Made by a program: the position numbers and the translations under genes | Part shown: positions 17,878 to 27,108 of the stretch, piece by piece | How positions within the stretch are numbered: position 1 is the stretch's first letter | Layout of the letters: each line of letters begins with the position of its first letter | Notes under the pieces: model-generated | Told to the model about the DNA's origin: nothing | Seen by the model: the letters and a program-made list of their open reading frames with translations, nothing else | The model's database searches: none | Origin: Kocuria sp. | Lineage (GTDB): Bacteria; Actinomycetota; Actinomycetes; Actinomycetales; Micrococcaceae | DNA length: 64,000 bases | Direction of reading: 5' to 3' | NCBI RefSeq assembly: GCF_030538595.1 | Contig: NZ_JAUNTS010000010.1 | Location: forward strand, 65,467 to 129,466

Positions 17878-19111
17878 GAGGGAGGCCCAGGTGGTCGGCA
17901 GGTTCCATCAGCCGGGAGACCACGTAGCCGATCACAATTCCCCAAAATGCGGCATGGATGTTGAACAGGTCCAACCCGGAGACCGTGACCACAAACGTCA
18001 CCAGCGCACCAAACGTGAACTGTTTGGAAAACGCGACCACAAACGCATTCTGCAAAGCCCTGATCATGGCCAATCCACCCAAGGCCAGGATGAATGCTTC
18101 CGGGGTGGCCAGCATGAAGCGTGTGAAAGCCGGTGCAAAAGCCGCGCACACCAGGGACAGCGCACCGTAGGTCACAGCCGCCGTGTACTGCCGATTACGC
18201 TCCCCGGAAGCAGTGAGCAATGCGTTGGTGGGCCCCGTGACACAGGCACTGACCGCGCCCACACCTGCGTTGAGCAGTGAAAACACCCCGGAGGTCACGG
18301 CAAAAACATTGATGGGCGGCTGCTGTCCGGCCGAGCGCAGCACAGCAATCCCCTGCCCGTTTTGCACCACAAGTACCGTGATGGCCAGCGGAATCACCAG
18401 TTCCAGCTGGGCCGCCCAGGTGAACTCCGGGGTTGTGAACAACGGCTGCGCCAGAACTGGTCCTGTCGTATCAAAATGGAACTGACCGCTGAGGGCCACA
18501 GCCCCCACCCCGACCAGTACCGTGGCCAGAATGGGTGGCACGTACCGGCTCAGAACAGGAACAGAGGAGAAGACCACAAAAGCCACCACCATGGGCAGGC
18601 CTATCCCCGGTGTCTGACGTGATGCCGCAATGATGTCCGTGCCAAAGCGCAAGAACACGGCGGCCACCATGGCCATGATGATGGGCATGGGGATCGCGGC
18701 CATGGCTCTGCGAACCACACCGGTGGCGCCCAGTGCCAGGACCAGGACACCGCAGCTGAAAAACGCGCCCACCACTTCGGCAAAACTCAGATGCTGCAGG
18801 GACGGCCCCAACAGCACGGTGCCGGGAATCGACCACGCAAAGCCCAACGGCTGCCGGTACACCAGCGACATCACCAGGGTGGCCAGCCCCGCCGAAAGGA
18901 ATATGCCGAACACCCAGGACGCCAATTCCGCGCTGCTCAAACCCCCGGCCGCCCCCACCGCCAACGTCACGGCAATGGGGCCAGAGGCCGAAAACACCAG
19001 CCCGATCAGACCGTTGACCCCGTACTCCGGAGCCCAGTCACGGAGGACAGTTCGCAAGCCAGCGGGCTTGGTCCCGGGGCGCTCCAGGATGGCCGCGCGC
19101 GTTGCCGCCAT
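17855..19111 (-). CDS. benE: BenE-family benzoate/H+ symporter-like membrane protein
   Basis: 418 aa, about 12 membrane helices. ATG 19111 follows GGAGGAGG closely; a GTG at 19114 is also possible. Family marks are GLIGLVFSASGPIAVTLAVG near the N-terminus, PIPMPIIMAMVAAVFLRFG-like segments and VTGPTNALLTASGERNRQY. BenE proteins import aromatic acids such as benzoate with protons. The final eight codons run into palindromic repeat copy 1, so the C-terminus looks remodelled by that element. No benzoate dioxygenase genes are in the window. Confidence 0.88.
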   Translation of the reverse strand: MAATRAAILERPGTKPAGLRTVLRDWAPEYGVNGLIGLVFSASGPIAVTLAVGAAGGLSSAELASWVFGIFLSAGLATLVMSLVYRQPLGFAWSIPGTVLLGPSLQHLSFAEVVGAFFSCGVLVLALGATGVVRRAMAAIPMPIIMAMVAAVFLRFGTDIIAASRQTPGIGLPMVVAFVVFSSVPVLSRYVPPILATVLVGVGAVALSGQFHFDTTGPVLAQPLFTTPEFTWAAQLELVIPLAITVLVVQNGQGIAVLRSAGQQPPINVFAVTSGVFSLLNAGVGAVSACVTGPTNALLTASGERNRQYTAAVTYGALSLVCAAFAPAFTRFMLATPEAFILALGGLAMIRALQNAFVVAFSKQFTFGALVTFVVTVSGLDLFNIHAAFWGIVIGYVVSRLMEPADHLGLPPLRRNHG

Positions 19112-19266
19112 CACACCCCTCCTCCGTGCCGAGCCGCTGCAAACCTGCCGACGACGGCGTCGTACACCTTCCGTCTGGGCGTCCGGTCAGTCCACCAGAC
19201 GGTGTGTGACGTGGGAAGGGGTGAGACCCCCAGTTTTGGCGACGCCGCCCCGGGGGAGCATTAATA

Positions 19267-19329
19267 CGCCGAGATCATGGATTGCCCCAAAAAATTAGAA
19301 GATTTTTGAGGCAATCCATGATCTCGGCG
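19267..19329. repeat. Palindromic intergenic repeat, copy 2
   Basis: Perfect 20-bp arms (19267-19286 and 19310-19329) containing CGCCGAGATCATGG, with a further imperfect A/T-rich inner stem. It sits just downstream of the dioxygenase stop and upstream of benE, so it may terminate the dioxygenase transcript. Confidence 0.9.
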
Positions 19330-19340
19330 GAGTTGGTGGG

Positions 19341-20390
19341 TCAGGCGCCCGGGGCACCCGTGGGCGGTTCGCCCATCCCACCGCCACCGGAAGGCATGGA
19401 GCCGCCGGTCGGCTCGGTGGTGGTGTCCACACCCACCACCAGGGACACGTTGTAGCCCGAGTCCACGGAACCGGTCACGGTGGCCATCTGGTGGGCGGCT
19501 TCGTCCTCCCCGAACACGTTGTCCGTGGCCAGAGAGATCTGGGACAGGTTGGTGACCGACTGTTCGTACCCCGTGGTGGCGTAGACGGTTTCGCACACGT
19601 CCTGTGGCAGGGCCAGCTGAGAGGTGGAGATGGCGTTGGTGGAATCCGTGATGGAGGCCTGGTCCGGGTAGACCTCAAAGTGGATGTGAGGCCAGCGGCC
19701 GGCGTAGCAAGCGGGGAAGATGCTGGTGAAGGTCACCTTGCCCTGACCGTCCACAATCTGCACACCGCGCAGGTAGTTCTCGTCGATGATGGCCTCCGAG
19801 TACATGGAGTACTCACCGTCCCGGTTGCAGTGCCACACGTAGACTGCAGCGCCGGTGAACGGCTTGTTGCCATTGGCCATGTCAGCAATGGTCAGTTCCA
19901 ACGTCATGGGAACGCCCTCTGCGGTGCCGCTGGCGCCGTCAAAGCTGGAGCGGATGTCGCTGCGCACCACCCCTGACTGTTCCAGGACATCGGCGCCGTT
20001 GGAGCCGTCACCGGGGTAGGGTCCGGCGGTTTCGTCCGGAATCTCAGCGTCGACGTCGATCGCATCCCCCGTGGCGCTGGCCGATCCCGTGGCTGACGCG
20101 GAGGCGGTGGCACCGCCTGATCCTGACTGCGGGCTGCAGGCGGCCAGCCCGAGTGCGGCCGCACCCAAGCCCACCACGGAGACCACGCTGCGACGGTTGA
20201 CCAAGGTTTGCAGATCGAACCCGAGGCCCTGATCCACAACTTCGTCCTCTTGGCGGGGCAGTTCCCGGCCCTGGTACACGTGCTTGCCGTCCACCATGTG
20301 CATTTCAATGCCGAAGGGATCCCGGTACGTAGTCTGGTCCTGGTTTTCGGTGGATTCGTCTGTGACGGGGTGGTTGTTCTGAACTGACAT
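19341..20390 (-). CDS. Exported lipoprotein with intradiol ring-cleavage dioxygenase domain
   Basis: 349 aa from ATG 20390 with AGGAG upstream. The first 65 residues precede a Tat-like NRRSVVSVVGLG and a lipobox LAAC, so the mature protein is probably a lipoprotein on the outer face of the membrane. The family cleaves catechol-type rings between the hydroxyls using Fe(III). Visible family residues are the ETAGPYPGD start, ENYLRGVQIVDGQG, and the iron site with Tyr in FPACYAGRW and both His in HIHFEV. The C-terminus is Gly/Pro-rich. The unusually long N-terminus before the signal (DPFGIEMHMVDGKHVYQGR) is odd for an exported protein. The substrate is unknown. Confidence 0.85.
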   Translation of the reverse strand: MSVQNNHPVTDESTENQDQTTYRDPFGIEMHMVDGKHVYQGRELPRQEDEVVDQGLGFDLQTLVNRRSVVSVVGLGAAALGLAACSPQSGSGGATASASATGSASATGDAIDVDAEIPDETAGPYPGDGSNGADVLEQSGVVRSDIRSSFDGASGTAEGVPMTLELTIADMANGNKPFTGAAVYVWHCNRDGEYSMYSEAIIDENYLRGVQIVDGQGKVTFTSIFPACYAGRWPHIHFEVYPDQASITDSTNAISTSQLALPQDVCETVYATTGYEQSVTNLSQISLATDNVFGEDEAAHQMATVTGSVDSGYNVSLVVGVDTTTEPTGGSMPSGGGGMGEPPTGAPGA

Positions 20391-20536
20391 GAGGGTCTGA
20401 CTCCTGGGTGTTGTTGGCCGGCTCCGACTGTTGTAGCAGCAGGTGGGAGCCGTATTGATCTTCAAGATAGAAGCCAACTCTGTGGCCATGTCCGCTTTGA
20501 CCTGTGAGCTAGCTGTGCGCTTCCTGCACCCCTCAA

Positions 20537-20605
20537 CTCCGCCGAAAACATGGTTTGACCCAATTTCAGGGCCTCAAATCCCAAAATTCCATGATCTCGG
20601 CGGAG
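20537..20605. repeat. Palindromic intergenic repeat, copy 3
   Basis: Arms 20537-20553 and 20589-20605 are 17 bp with two mismatches, and the centre contains TTTGACCCAATTTCAGGGCC as in copies 1 and 4. It lies 14 bp past the stop of the YCII gene. Confidence 0.88.
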
Positions 20606-20619
20606 GGGAGGGGGGAGGT

Positions 20620-20967
20620 TCAGGACTGCATCTGGCGCACTTCCACCGGCTGATGGCATGCGGCAGAGGCTTGCGCTCCCAAGTCAAGAGCTTCCTCACG
20701 GGATTTGGCCTCCAGAATCCAGAAGCCCCCGAGCTGGATGGGCGCACCGCTGGCCGTCCCGGAACTGATCACGGGCTCCGCGCCGGAGGCGTCTACCACC
20801 TGGGCGGCGGTGGCAGGCTGCTCCAAGGCCCCGATGAACACCACACGCTGCTCATCCAGCATCTTCTGATTGAAAGCCATCACGGCGGCGTGAAGATCCT
20901 CAAGGGCAACACCGTCCGGCAGCCCGGCGTCGTCAGTGTGGTTGACGGAAATGAAAAACTGGGACAC
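20620..20967 (-). CDS. YCII-domain protein
   Basis: 115 aa from a GTG at 20967 with AGGAG upstream. The C-terminal half has the YCII/DGPF pattern (GGFWILEAKSREEALDLG), a ferredoxin-like fold of largely unknown function seen in small stand-alone proteins. It has no membrane or export signal. It ends just before palindromic repeat copy 3. Confidence 0.82.
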   Translation of the reverse strand: MSQFFISVNHTDDAGLPDGVALEDLHAAVMAFNQKMLDEQRVVFIGALEQPATAAQVVDASGAEPVISSGTASGAPIQLGGFWILEAKSREEALDLGAQASAACHQPVEVRQMQS

Positions 20968-21051
20968 GGCACACTCCTGGTATCACAACGGTCCGACCGC
21001 GGTGTTCCCCGGCCGGCCATGCGTCAGCGGGTGTTCCGCCGCATGTGATGC

Positions 21052-21609
21052 TCAGTGTAGGACCCTGTAGCTGGAACTGACCATGCCGGAGGAACTAACG
21101 GCCGTGGCCAGGTGGCTCAGGTGGAGATCTTCCGGGAGGGCACCGAAGAGCGGGAGGCCCGTGCCGATCAGCACGGGCACGTGATTGACCACAACATTGG
21201 TGATCAGACCTGCCGCCAGGAAGCTCTGTACGGTGCGCCCACCATCCACGTACACGTGTTGAGCGCCGCGAGCGTCCAGAAGCCCAACCGCCTCCGCCAG
21301 GGAGCGCGCCAGCAGAACTCCGTGCGGCTGCCGGTCGCTCAGGGAGGTGCTGAGCACAATCACCTGCAATGGCGTGTAGGGCCAAAACCCCATGTCAACC
21401 ACCTTCTGGAAGGTGGAACGGCCCATGACCATGTGGTCCGCTGCGGCCAGCAGAGAATCAAAATCGGGTACGTCCGGATTCGGCTGAGCCGGTGAGTGCG
21501 GTGCCTGGGGAAGGTTCTCCAGCCAGGTGATGTCGTCATCCAACCGGGCGATGAACCCGTCCACGCTCAGTCCCGCAAAAACTGTTGCTTCCCAGGTGTG
21601 TTCACTCAT
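21052..21609 (-). CDS. Dihydrofolate reductase / RibD C-terminal family protein
   Basis: 185 aa from ATG 21609. The fold marks are VFAGLSVDGFIARLDDDITWLE at the N-terminus, HMVMGRSTFQKV and the cofactor-binding VYVDGGRTVQSFLAAGL. These stand-alone RibD-like reductases use NADPH; the physiological substrate is mostly unknown. The ribosome-binding site is weak, and an upstream in-frame GTG or ATG (to 21654) is possible but gives an atypical start. Confidence 0.85.
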   Translation of the reverse strand: MSEHTWEATVFAGLSVDGFIARLDDDITWLENLPQAPHSPAQPNPDVPDFDSLLAAADHMVMGRSTFQKVVDMGFWPYTPLQVIVLSTSLSDRQPHGVLLARSLAEAVGLLDARGAQHVYVDGGRTVQSFLAAGLITNVVVNHVPVLIGTGLPLFGALPEDLHLSHLATAVSSSGMVSSSYRVLH

Positions 21610-21678
21610 GCGGCCATGATGACCCACAGCTCGGACAGCGGTCGCGGTGCACAACTTGCAGCAGCACGTGACACCACA

Positions 21679-22284
21679 TCAGCCCATGAACACCAGTTTG
21701 GCGGCGATCAGCAACATCACCACGCCCACACCCACGTCAATCACCTTCCAGGTGCCGGGCCGATTCAGCGGCTTGGCCAGTGCTCGCGCCCCAATGCCCA
21801 GCACGGAGAACCAGAGCACGGAGCCCATGGCGGCACCGCCGGCGAACATCCACCGCAGATCACCCTGCTGATTGGCCAGATTGCCCAACATCACCACGGT
21901 GTCCAGGTAGACATGCGGGTTCAGGAACGTCAGCGCCAGGGTGGTGGCCAGCACGCGGCCCGCGGATTTGGCCGCCACAGCGCCGTCGGCCTGCTTCAAG
22001 GACTGATTGCTGAACGCGGAGCGGAAGGATTGCACCGCAAACCAGATCAGATACGCCGCCCCACCCCACCGCAGCGCCACCAGAACGCCGGGGAACCGCT
22101 CCACCAGCGTGCCGATTCCCAGCGTCCCCACGGTGATCAGTACGGCATCCGCCACCGCACACACAACGACGACGATCGCCACGTGCTCCCGCCGGATTCC
22201 CTGCCGCAGTACCCAGGCATTCTGTGCTCCGATGGCGATGATCAGGGCCAGCCCGGCCAGCATTCCCGTGAAGAAGATTCCCAT
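21679..22284 (-). CDS. LysE/ArgO-type basic amino acid exporter
   Basis: 201 aa with five to six membrane helices. It has the LysE features IIAIGAQNAWVLRQGIRREH at the start, GTLGIGTLVERFPGVLVALRWGGAAYL and the conserved TFLNPHVYLDTVVMLGNLA loop. Members export lysine and arginine when they accumulate. In Corynebacterium-type genomes the LysR regulator lysG is divergent from lysE; here the ArgP/LysG homologue is 3 kb away (25309). A nested inverted repeat lies directly upstream (22298-22372). The ribosome-binding site is weak. Confidence 0.9.
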   Translation of the reverse strand: MGIFFTGMLAGLALIIAIGAQNAWVLRQGIRREHVAIVVVVCAVADAVLITVGTLGIGTLVERFPGVLVALRWGGAAYLIWFAVQSFRSAFSNQSLKQADGAVAAKSAGRVLATTLALTFLNPHVYLDTVVMLGNLANQQGDLRWMFAGGAAMGSVLWFSVLGIGARALAKPLNRPGTWKVIDVGVGVVMLLIAAKLVFMG

Positions 22285-22297
22285 GGAGCAAGAACTT

Positions 22298-22372
22298 ACG
22301 TGCGGCCCACTCCTGCGTACAGCGAAAGATTCTTAAGTGTCTAAAGAATCACTTATGTAGCTGGTCGCACGT
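22298..22372. promoter_or_regulatory. Nested inverted repeats upstream of lysE
   Basis: Outer arms ACGTGCGGCC (22298-22307) and GGTCGCACGT (22363-22372) match with one mismatch. Inner arms GATTCTT (22328-22334) and AAGAATC (22344-22350) match perfectly. The block directly precedes the exporter gene and fits a regulator-binding region, possibly for the LysG homologue at 25309. Confidence 0.45.
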
Positions 22373-22400
22373 GGTGCCCACGCAAAGCTAAGGCGCAGCC

Positions 22401-24362
22401 TCACATCACGTGCACCACAGGACGCACGGCGTCATCGGGAACGGCGCGACGCAGGACTTCATGCAGGTTGGTGGCGGTCTGACCGCGGCCGAAGAGCAGG
22501 AAGCGCAGGTGGTTCAGCGCTGCCGAACCCTCCGACCATTCCAGGTACACGTGGGCCACATTGCCGGTGCGCTCGCCAATGTCCAGGGCCAAAGCAGCCA
22601 AGCAGGTGGCCACGGAAGACCCGTCCACGTGCAGCACCCGGTAGCCGTCCACACAGCGGGCGGTCACCCGTAGGTTGTCCTCGAAATCGGATGGGTCGCG
22701 CACGTTGACTTCCACGAACAACACGGAGGGGCCTTCATTGAGGCCGTGCCACCGCCATTCATCCAGCAGCTTGTCCGAATAGTCACCGGCGCTGACCCCC
22801 TCCGGTTTCTGCGCGATCAACCGGACGGAATGCCCCACGGCCTCATGAATCCAACTCAACGCGCGGTCATCCCAGGTCACGGAATCAACCCGGAGTTCGG
22901 AGGCGCGCCAGATCCGGGAGGCAAAGGAGATGACCAGCAGGATGGCCACGAACACCAGGGCAATGTGCAGACCATCCGGCCGTGTGATCACGTTGTCCAC
23001 GAACGTGTAGATGAACACCAAGGCCACGGCGCCAAAAGCCAAAGCTGTACGGGGGCGGCCGTGTGCCCGGGCGGAGAGGGTCACTGCCACCGCTGCGGAG
23101 GTGATCAGCGCCAGCACACCGGTTGCGTAGGCGTTGCCTTGGGCATCCACGCTGGCATCAAAGATCCACGTCACCACCAACGCCGCCACCAGGACCGCCA
23201 CCACCAAGGGGCGGGTGGCCCGGGTCCATTCCGGTGCCATGCCGTAACGCGGCAGGTAGCGGGGGATCAGGTTGAGCATGCCGGCCATGGCGGAAGCCCC
23301 GGCAAACCAGAGAATCAGCACGGTGGAAACGTCGTAGACCGTGCCGAATCCTTCCCCAAAGATCTGGTGGGCCAGATAAGCCAGCGCGCGCCCGTTGGCC
23401 GGCCCACCTTCCCGGAAGGCTTCCTGGGGGATCAGGACGGTGCACACCACGGAAGATGTCATCAGGAAGAACGCCATGATCAGGGCGGACACGGTCAACA
23501 ACCGGTGAGATCCCACCACTTTGGCATGGGTGCTGGTGGGACTGGGCTGGTGCGTGCGGCGTCGTTGCGAACCACGGTGCCGGGCGCCGCTGAGCTGCGG
23601 CATCACGGTGACCCCGGTTTCAAAACCGGACAGGCCCAAGGCGAGCTTGGGAAAGACCAGAACCGCTACAACCACTGCGGCCCACGGTGAGGAATGCGAA
23701 CTCAGCGCTGCGCTCCACCAGTTACCCAGAAGCTCGGGCTGTTGGACCAGTTGAAGCCCTGCGGCCGCGATCACCACCAGATTCACTGCCAAGAACAGCG
23801 GTACCAAAACCATGGCCACCCGAATGGCCTCCGAGAACCCACCCAGGAACACCGCTGCCAGCAGCAGAAGGAGACCTACGGTGATCCAGAACTGCCACTG
23901 GCTGGCGCCCTCTGGCATGTAGGGGTTCTCCACAATGTGCACGGCGGCATCTGCGGAGGACAAGGTGATGGTGATGACAAAGTCCGTGCACGTGAAACCC
24001 AGCAACACCAGCACGGTGATCTTGCCCGTCCAGCGTGGCAACAGGCGTTCCAGCATGTGGATGGAGCCTGCCCCGCGCGGGGACACAGCAGCCACCCAGC
24101 GGTACACCGGCAGCGCGCCCAGCAGGGTCACGGCCACCAGGACCAGGGTGGCCAGCGGGGAGATGAGCCCGGCAGCCAAAATGGCAATGCTGGGTTGGTA
24201 GCCCAACGTGGAGAAGTAATCCACGCCGGTCAGGCACATGACCTTCCACCACGGATGGGTTTTTTCCGTACGATCCGGGCGTTGATGCGGCCCCACATAG
24301 GCAGCTGTTGGGCGGCTTCCCTCCAGGAACCAGGCGGTGAAGGCACGCAAACGGTTGGTCAT
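22401..24362 (-). CDS. APC-superfamily amino acid permease
   Basis: 653 aa, about 12-13 membrane segments followed by a cytoplasmic C-terminal domain of some 170 residues. The APC pattern is seen in VMCLTGVDYFSTLGYQPSIAILAAG and SGFETGVTVMPQLSGA. A His/Arg-rich insertion after that helix (RHRGSQRRRTHQPS) is unusual. The start codon is 2 nt behind the stop of the DUF421 gene, so the two are likely co-translated. The substrate is not predictable; many relatives are annotated only as amino acid transporters. Confidence 0.85.
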   Translation of the reverse strand: MTNRLRAFTAWFLEGSRPTAAYVGPHQRPDRTEKTHPWWKVMCLTGVDYFSTLGYQPSIAILAAGLISPLATLVLVAVTLLGALPVYRWVAAVSPRGAGSIHMLERLLPRWTGKITVLVLLGFTCTDFVITITLSSADAAVHIVENPYMPEGASQWQFWITVGLLLLLAAVFLGGFSEAIRVAMVLVPLFLAVNLVVIAAAGLQLVQQPELLGNWWSAALSSHSSPWAAVVVAVLVFPKLALGLSGFETGVTVMPQLSGARHRGSQRRRTHQPSPTSTHAKVVGSHRLLTVSALIMAFFLMTSSVVCTVLIPQEAFREGGPANGRALAYLAHQIFGEGFGTVYDVSTVLILWFAGASAMAGMLNLIPRYLPRYGMAPEWTRATRPLVVAVLVAALVVTWIFDASVDAQGNAYATGVLALITSAAVAVTLSARAHGRPRTALAFGAVALVFIYTFVDNVITRPDGLHIALVFVAILLVISFASRIWRASELRVDSVTWDDRALSWIHEAVGHSVRLIAQKPEGVSAGDYSDKLLDEWRWHGLNEGPSVLFVEVNVRDPSDFEDNLRVTARCVDGYRVLHVDGSSVATCLAALALDIGERTGNVAHVYLEWSEGSAALNHLRFLLFGRGQTATNLHEVLRRAVPDDAVRPVVHVM

Positions 24363-24364
24363 GG

Positions 24365-25024
24365 TCAGTGCCCGTTCTGATCGGAGGGGCGGTTGCCGGG
24401 GGTGTCGCCCTGCCCATCGGGGGCGGTGTCAGCGGCGTGCGGTAACGCCGCCAACACAGTGTCCAACTTGGCGTGCAACTGCGCCATGGCTGCTTCCAGG
24501 TCACCGATGCTGGCATTTTGGTCCTGGTGGCGCAGTGTGACCACCACACCTCCACCGGGGGCCAGGGAAGCGGAGCGGACTTCTGAGACATCGTCGGCAC
24601 CTTGATGGCGCAGCGCTGCGTTGATCTCTTGCAAGTTCAACCCGAGCCGCATCATGGCCGCTCGGTCCAAGTCACCGTCCGTGACCAACTGGGTGGATTT
24701 GCCTTCCAGGAATCGCCCAAAAGCGGGCCACTGGTGGGTGGCCCGTTCCAGCATGAAGTTGGTGAACACCAGGACCACTGCTCCCACAAGGCCACCCAGC
24801 AGGGAGTTGTCCGGCCCAATGATCGCGTTCTGCACCACGTTGGAGAGCAGCAGCACCACCACCAGGTCCAGCGAGTTCATCTGGGCCATGAGCCGTTTGC
24901 CGGCCACCCGGATCAGGAGGGCAATGAACAGGTACACCACCACGGTGCGAATGATCTTGTCCGTGGGCGGGATCTGCATGCTCATCAGATCGGACCACAT
25001 TGCGGCCCAGGTATTGGCAACCAC
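24365..25024 (-). CDS. DUF421 (YetF-like) membrane protein
   Basis: 219 aa from a GTG at 25024 that follows AAGGAG by seven bases; the open frame extends to 25105 without a better site. Three N-terminal membrane helices contain the DUF421 core (RVAGKRLMAQMNSLDLVVVLL, then SNVVQNAIIGPDNSL). A small soluble domain and a C-terminal stretch with charged helices follow. Function unknown; Bacillus YetF-like proteins are implicated in spore-germination or envelope processes, which I cannot transfer here. It forms an operon with the APC permease. Confidence 0.85.
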   Translation of the reverse strand: MVANTWAAMWSDLMSMQIPPTDKIIRTVVVYLFIALLIRVAGKRLMAQMNSLDLVVVLLLSNVVQNAIIGPDNSLLGGLVGAVVLVFTNFMLERATHQWPAFGRFLEGKSTQLVTDGDLDRAAMMRLGLNLQEINAALRHQGADDVSEVRSASLAPGGGVVVTLRHQDQNASIGDLEAAMAQLHAKLDTVLAALPHAADTAPDGQGDTPGNRPSDQNGH

Positions 25025-25308
25025 GTTGGCTCTCCTTGTCAGCATGTGGGCCAACGTGGTTGTTGGTCCTGGTGGGCCACCCCGTGAGTGCCTGGTGCTC
25101 ATCACCGGTGGGCGGGTGCTTAATGGTGGCGGTAGTAGTGTGCGACTGTTACGGGGCTGCGTCCAGTTCCCGCGCGGGCTCAGGTTCCGTCACGGTCACT
25201 CAGCCGGCCGTCACGGGAGCCGGTGAGCCGTGAAGGAGTGACAACTGGGCTGCACATCCAGTTTTTGGCCTGCATCAGTGAACCGTGTCCGCCTGAAGGG
25301 AGCCTGCC

Positions 25309-26196
25309 GTGGATCTTGAGCAGCTTCGCACGTTGGTCACCGTGGTGGATCTGGGGACTTTTGACCGGGCCGCCGCCCACCTGCACATTTCCGCGCCAGC
25401 GGTCAGCCAGCGCATCAAAGCCTTGGAAGCTCAAACAGGTCACGTGCTGGTCCAGCGAGTGGTTCCGGTGCGTCTGACGGAACCGGGGCAGGAAGTCCTG
25501 CGGTTGGCGCGGCAGGTTCTGGCCTTGCACGCAGACACCTTGGAACACTTGGGCGCTGGGGAGAGCCCGGGTGGGGTGCCGCGGCAACTGCCGGTTGCAG
25601 TCAATGCGGACTCACTGGCCACCTGGTTCAGACCGGTCCTTGCAGAGTTGGGCGGTCCACAACCGCATCCCGTGCTGCTGCGCATCAGCGTGGAGGACCA
25701 GGACCATTCGCAGGCTCTCCTACAATCGGGGGCGGTGGCCGCAGCCATCACGACGTCGCAGCGCACCGTCACCGGGTGCCGCGCCGTCGCTCTGGGTCAG
25801 ATGATCTACGAACCGTGCATCAGCCCGCGTCTGCTGGAGGCTCTGGGACCTGAACCGGATCTGAGTACCGCACCCGTGGTGGTGTTCAATGACAAGGACG
25901 ATCTTCAGGATTCTCAGCTGCGCCGCATTCCTGGGGGCAGCAACGCTCCGCAGCATCGCGTACCGTCCTCAGAAGCCTTCGGCCGGGCGGTGGCTGACGG
26001 GTTGGGCTGGGGCATGGTCCCAACATTGCAGATGATGGGCGCCCCGTTCAGCGTGGTGGATCGTGAATTGGTGCCGGTGCCGCAGTTGCGGCGGGAGACG
26101 GTGACGCTGTTCCTGCAGCGCTGGAAGATGCCGCTGCCGGCCTTGGACCGTTTGGAGCGGTCAGTGACGGAGCAAGCCGAGCGGTACTTGGGGTAA
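25309..26196 (+). CDS. LysR-family regulator, ArgP/LysG type
   Basis: 295 aa from a GTG with GAAGGGAG upstream. The N-terminal winged helix-turn-helix (LEQLRTLVTVVDLGTFDRAAAHL, ISAPAVSQRIKALE) is typical. The effector domain carries the ArgP/LysG branch features VPVRLTEPGQEVL and VAVNADSLATWFRPVL. Such regulators sense lysine or arginine and activate lysE/argO. It is divergent from the DUF421/APC operon, and its expected target lysE is 3 kb away, so it may control both. The 200-bp divergent region has no obvious strong palindrome. Confidence 0.88.
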   Translation: MDLEQLRTLVTVVDLGTFDRAAAHLHISAPAVSQRIKALEAQTGHVLVQRVVPVRLTEPGQEVLRLARQVLALHADTLEHLGAGESPGGVPRQLPVAVNADSLATWFRPVLAELGGPQPHPVLLRISVEDQDHSQALLQSGAVAAAITTSQRTVTGCRAVALGQMIYEPCISPRLLEALGPEPDLSTAPVVVFNDKDDLQDSQLRRIPGGSNAPQHRVPSSEAFGRAVADGLGWGMVPTLQMMGAPFSVVDRELVPVPQLRRETVTLFLQRWKMPLPALDRLERSVTEQAERYLG

Positions 26197-26247
26197 CGCA
26201 GGAGATCGTCATGGCAACGGCCTACCACTGATGGAATGATTCACAAC

Positions 26248-27108
26248 ATGACTTCCACAGCACCGCACACCGCTGACCCGTCTTTGCCGGAGGGCCCCAC
26301 CGTGGACGTGGCCTGGCTGGCAGCAAATCTGGACCGGGTAGTGGTGGTGGATGCCTCTGCCATGGATCACCGCGGGGCCACCACGGGGATTCCCGGCGCT
26401 CGCCGCTTTGACTTGGACGGAGAGTTTTCCGCGGACACTGACCTGCCCCACACCATGCTGCCGGACGGTGATTTTGCCGAGCGGCTGGGGGCTTTGGGGA
26501 TCGGCCAAGACACCGTGGTGGTGGCTTATGACCGCGCCGGCATGTTCTCCTCCGCCCGCGCCTGGTGGATGCTGCGCGCCACGGGGGTGGGGGTGCCGTA
26601 CGTCCTGGACGGTGGTTTCCCAGCCTGGGTTGCTGCTGGTCACCCGGAGGGCCCCTTGGAGCTGTCCCCGCAGCCGGTTGCCCCACCCGTGGTGTCCCTG
26701 GCAGACGGTGCCTTCATCAACGACGCCGAGGTGGCCGCCAGACTGCAGAACCCCGCCGATGCGGTGGTGGATGTCCGCAGCCCGCAACGTTTTGAGGGGA
26801 CTGCGCCGGAGCTGCGTCAGGGGGTGCGCAGCGGACACATGCCCGGGTCCGTCAATGTGCCGTTCACGGATCTGGCGCCGGGAGGGTTCCTGTTGGACGC
26901 AGAAGGTCTGCGGGAGAAATTTGCCAGTCGTGTTGGCAAGCGCCAGCGATTGGCGTTCAGCTGTGGTTCCGGGATCACCGCATGCGTGGGCGCCTTGGCC
27001 GCAGTTGTGGCCGGCGCCAAGGAGGTCAGCGTGTATGACGGTTCCTGGGCCGACTGGGGACGTGAAGACCGCGATCCGGAACAACATCCGGTGGTCACGG
27101 GTCCATGA
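26248..27108 (+). CDS. sseA: 3-mercaptopyruvate / thiosulfate sulfurtransferase (two rhodanese domains)
   Basis: 286 aa from ATG 26248; AATGAT ends seven bases before it, fitting a leaderless start (ATG 26236 would add four residues). The N-terminal rhodanese domain lacks the active Cys (AYDRAGMFSSARAWW). The C-terminal domain has the active loop CGSGITAC, the mercaptopyruvate-sulfurtransferase type. It moves sulfane sulfur from mercaptopyruvate or thiosulfate to thiol acceptors in the cytoplasm. It overlaps the next gene by ATGA, so an operon with two exported hydrolases is likely. Confidence 0.92.
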   Translation: MTSTAPHTADPSLPEGPTVDVAWLAANLDRVVVVDASAMDHRGATTGIPGARRFDLDGEFSADTDLPHTMLPDGDFAERLGALGIGQDTVVVAYDRAGMFSSARAWWMLRATGVGVPYVLDGGFPAWVAAGHPEGPLELSPQPVAPPVVSLADGAFINDAEVAARLQNPADAVVDVRSPQRFEGTAPELRQGVRSGHMPGSVNVPFTDLAPGGFLLDAEGLREKFASRVGKRQRLAFSCGSGITACVGALAAVVAGAKEVSVYDGSWADWGREDRDPEQHPVVTGP

